In this document: one piece after another, positions 61,744-64,000 of the stretch
Layout: each line of letters opens with the position of its first letter
How positions within the stretch are numbered: the first letter of the stretch is position 1
NCBI GenBank assembly: GCA_903832085.1
Contig: CAIKZZ010000001.1
Coordinates: 1 to 64,000, forward strand
Source of the DNA: an uncultured Pseudomonadota bacterium
GTDB taxonomy: Bacteria > Pseudomonadota > Gammaproteobacteria > Steroidobacterales > Steroidobacteraceae
Reading direction: 5' to 3'
Length of the DNA stretch: 64,000 nucleotides
Position numbers and translations under genes: made by a program
Notes under the pieces: generated by a model
What the model was told of the DNA's origin: nothing
Database searches by the model: none
Seen by the model: only the letters and a program-made list of their open reading frames with translations

Positions 61744-61956
61744 ATGCCGAGCGTACGTATCCGCGAGAACGAGTACTTTGACGCCGCCCTGCGGCGCTTC
61801 AAGCGCGCCTGTGAAAAGGCTGGTGTACTCACTGAATTGCGGCGTCGCGAATTCTATGAGAAACCGACCCAAGAGCGGAAGCGTAAGAAAGCTGCTGCTG
61901 TGAAGCGGCATCTGAAGCGAACCACTCGCGACGGTAGCCCGCGCACCCCGCGTTGA
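61744..61956 (+). CDS. rpsU: 30S ribosomal protein S21
   Basis: A 70-residue, highly basic ribosomal protein: [40 protein letters not shown]. It has AGGAAGG upstream. First gene of the macromolecular synthesis operon (rpsU-yqeY-dnaG here). The start at 61744 matches the family; the frame extends further upstream without a good start. Confidence 0.97.
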   Translation: MPSVRIRENEYFDAALRRFKRACEKAGVLTELRRREFYEKPTQERKRKKAAAVKRHLKRTTRDGSPRTPR

Positions 61957-61975
61957 TTGCAGCACGGCTCTAATC

Positions 61976-62422
61976 ATGGCCTTGCGCGACTCAATCACTG
62001 AGGACATGAAGACCGCGATGCGCGCGGGCGAGAAAGAGCGCCTCGGGCTTATTCGCATGCTCCTTGCAGCCATTAAGCAACGCGAAGTCGACGAGCGCAT
62101 CACGCTTGACGATGGTCAGACGCTGTCTGTCATCGAAAAAATGATTAAACAACGCAAAGAGTCGGTCATCCAATTTGAAGCGGGTGGTCGAACGGACCTT
62201 GCTGAGAAAGAAACGGCAGAGATCGCAGTACTTGCCGCGTACCTGCCAACACAGCTGTCAGCCGCAGAACTCGATGCATTAATTCAAGAGGCAATCTCAA
62301 CGACCGCAGCACAGTCTATTAAAGACATGGGCAAAGTCATGGGGATCGTCAAAGGCAATGCCGCAGGGCGTGCCGACATGAGCGCTGTAGGCGCCCGCAT
62401 CAAGGCGCTGCTCGGCGGCTGA
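61976..62422 (+). CDS. yqeY: GatB/YqeY domain protein
   Basis: A 148-residue protein with the GatB tail-like domain: MALRDSITEDMKTAMRAGEK, LIRMLLAAIKQREVDER, ETAEIAVLAAYLPTQLS, DMGKVMGIVKGNAAGRADMS. It may help tRNA-dependent steps, but the function is unproven. Its place between rpsU and dnaG is common in proteobacteria. No ribosome site is clear. Confidence 0.94.
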   Translation: MALRDSITEDMKTAMRAGEKERLGLIRMLLAAIKQREVDERITLDDGQTLSVIEKMIKQRKESVIQFEAGGRTDLAEKETAEIAVLAAYLPTQLSAAELDALIQEAISTTAAQSIKDMGKVMGIVKGNAAGRADMSAVGARIKALLGG

Positions 62423-62441
62423 AGCGACCCGGGGGCCAAAC

Positions 62442-64000
62442 ATGCCCGGCCTAATTCCACGCGCGTTTATCGACGAACTTCTTGCTCGTACCGATATTGT
62501 TGATGTTATCGGCGGCCGCATCACGCTGAAAAAAGCTGGCCGCGAATGGAAAGCAAACTGTCCATTCCATGGGGAGAAAACTCCTTCATTCACCGTCTCT
62601 CAAACTAAACAGTTTTACCACTGCTTTGGTTGTGGCGCGAACGGCACTGCTCTGAGCTTCCTCATGGAGCATGATCGTTTAAGTTTTCCAGAAGCAATCG
62701 AAGATCTCGCGGCTCGCGCGGGACTTGAGGTACCACGTGAAGGCGGTAGCACGGCGGACCCGCGCGACCGCCAGCTCGATGATCTATACGCAATCAATGC
62801 CAGCGCAGATCAACATTTTCGCGATGCACTACGTGAGTCTGAACGCGCTAAGGATTACTTAAAGCAACGCGGACTTACCGGAGAAACGGCTGCTCGCTAT
62901 CACTTAGGATATGCCCCTGCCGGATGGGATGGCTTACTGCGCACATTTGGCTCCACAGACGTTGGCCGCCAGACTCTACTCACGGCAGGCCTCATCATTG
63001 AGCGCACTCCTGACGCACAACGCAACATGAGCGCAGGGCATTACGATCGGTTTCGGGACCGGATCATGTTTCCGATCCGCGACACACGCGGCCGAGTTGT
63101 TGGTTTTGGCGGTCGCATTATTGACGATGGCGAACCCAAATATCTGAACTCGCCAGAGACTCCGTTGTTTCATAAAGGACGCGAACTGTACGGCCTTTAT
63201 GAAGCCCGACAGGAACTACGCACAATCAGCACGCTGCTTGTAGTTGAAGGCTACATGGACGTCGTCCGCCTCAGCCAAGCAGGTATCCATTATGCGGTTG
63301 CCACACTAGGTACCGCGACGACTCCCGAACATTTGAGCAGAATGTTCCGTGTCACAAATGATGTTGTTTTTTGCTTCGATGGGGACAAGGCTGGGCGTCA
63401 AGCAGCCTGGCGTGCGCTTGAAACTTGCTTGCCGCATGCAAAAGATGGGCGACAACTAAAGTTCTTGTTTCTCCCCGAAGGCCATGATCCAGACACGCTA
63501 GTTGCAGCGGAGGGTCGTGCTGCCTTTGAGACACGTTTAGAAACCGCCCTACCGCTATCAGAGTACTTTGTCAGCCACTTAGCCATTGATGTGGACCTTG
63601 CCAGCGTCGATGGTCGCGCACGCCTTGCAGAGCTTGCGAAACCGATGATTGCCCGCATACCTGACGGCATTTATCGTGAATTGCTCATTGAACGCCTAGC
63701 GCGTGATGTACGTATGCCCGCTACACGCCTCGCTGATTTGTTAAGTCGCGGCAATACGGAAAAAACCGCAAGCAGCAATAACGCACCAATGACTCGGGCA
63801 CGGCTAAGCACTAGGCCAACAACGGGACGTGGCTCACTGATCAGCCAAGCCATTGCGCGTATCGTCCAGTGCCCAGAAGCGGCAGGAGCCGTACGCACGA
63901 CCGAGGCACTGCGCATGAGCGGTGATCGGGGCTTAGACGTATTGGCGGACCTTATTGACACTGCTCAAGCAAACCCGCAGCTATCCTCAGCCCAGCTCGT
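62442..64000 (+). CDS. dnaG: DNA primase (partial, cut by the window end)
   Basis: Makes RNA primers at the replication fork. 519 codons are in the window and the frame is still open at the end. The zinc finger is complete (NCPFHGEKTPSF and FYHCFGCGANG). The Toprim core shows LLVVEGYMDVVRL and VFCFDGDKAGRQAA. DRFRDRIMFPIRD and GFGGRIIDDGEPKYLNSPET lie between. The ATG has GGGGG six bases upstream. The C-terminal DnaB-binding domain and any rpoD lie outside. Confidence 0.97.
   Translation, partial: MPGLIPRAFIDELLARTDIVDVIGGRITLKKAGREWKANCPFHGEKTPSFTVSQTKQFYHCFGCGANGTALSFLMEHDRLSFPEAIEDLAARAGLEVPREGGSTADPRDRQLDDLYAINASADQHFRDALRESERAKDYLKQRGLTGETAARYHLGYAPAGWDGLLRTFGSTDVGRQTLLTAGLIIERTPDAQRNMSAGHYDRFRDRIMFPIRDTRGRVVGFGGRIIDDGEPKYLNSPETPLFHKGRELYGLYEARQELRTISTLLVVEGYMDVVRLSQAGIHYAVATLGTATTPEHLSRMFRVTNDVVFCFDGDKAGRQAAWRALETCLPHAKDGRQLKFLFLPEGHDPDTLVAAEGRAAFETRLETALPLSEYFVSHLAIDVDLASVDGRARLAELAKPMIARIPDGIYRELLIERLARDVRMPATRLADLLSRGNTEKTASSNNAPMTRARLSTRPTTGRGSLISQAIARIVQCPEAAGAVRTTEALRMSGDRGLDVLADLIDTAQANPQLSSAQL

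Overview
The window looks like ordinary chromosome from a gammaproteobacterium of moderate GC content. It holds the 5' end of a 16S rRNA gene and no recognisable prophage, insertion sequence, CRISPR array or tRNA gene. The gene order matches what I know of Pseudomonas-type genomes in two blocks: rrn/tyrS/M23 peptidase/erpA/hemJ, and pilGHIJ-chpA / gshB-tonB-algH-ruvX-pyrB / pilU-pilT-yggS-proC-yggT. The species cannot be named from the sequence alone. Several traits differ from Pseudomonas: a PilJ with almost no periplasmic domain, no pilK or chpB in the Chp cluster, a PyrK-like gene after pyrB, and three PilT-family ATPases in a row.

Layout. 1-640: a 16S gene reading left, with tandem promoters. 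640-13300: tyrS, an envelope peptidase, ppk1 facing ppx, erpA, a membrane coiled-coil protein, hemJ, rppH, a diguanylate cyclase translationally coupled to tyrA, pdxH and a cobalamin adenosyltransferase. 13300-19700: an Imm26-like orphan, ampD, bioA-rsmE-mrcB and a TPR lipoprotein. 19700-28200: the Chp/Pil chemosensory operon, reading left. 28470-33390: gshB-tonB-algH-ruvX-pyrB-pyrK-like, reading right. 33440-36770: pilT-pilU-pilU-like, reading left. 36830-39660: yggS-proC-yggT and an HU-type protein ending in a clear terminator. 39770-48540: leftward genes for hydrolases, an FKBP isomerase, HtpG, PpnN, an L,D-transpeptidase and MltD. 48800-49730: two small rightward genes. 49820-52680: a split B12-dependent ribonucleotide reductase. 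53170-57500: hsp20, an HtrA protease, an NDUFA9-type reductase and cca. 57480-61590: a MidA-type methyltransferase, folM, folK-folB and tsaD. 61740-64000: the macromolecular synthesis operon rpsU-yqeY-dnaG, with dnaG cut by the window end.

How the genes fit together. Type IV pilus control is the main theme: a chemosensory array (pilGHIJ, chpA, chpC), three retraction ATPases and a TonB3-like protein lie within 17 kb. DNA synthesis appears to depend on adenosylcobalamin, because a PduO-type adenosyltransferase and the split NrdJ are both present; the nrdJ promoter carries a good NrdR box, with DnaA-box-like sites further upstream. Envelope and protein stress genes (hsp20, HtrA/MucD, htpG, FKBP) carry candidate sigma-32 or sigma-E promoters and two possible hairpins that mask ribosome binding sites.

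The most unusual cross-window signal is at gene starts. Nine genes, seven of them without a usable Shine-Dalgarno sequence, have a -10-like hexamer (mostly TANNNT) 5-8 bases before the start codon. This is the geometry of leaderless transcripts. The best example is the tonB-like gene, where TATAAT is followed by six bases and GTG, with a perfect 15-bp palindrome at the -35 position.
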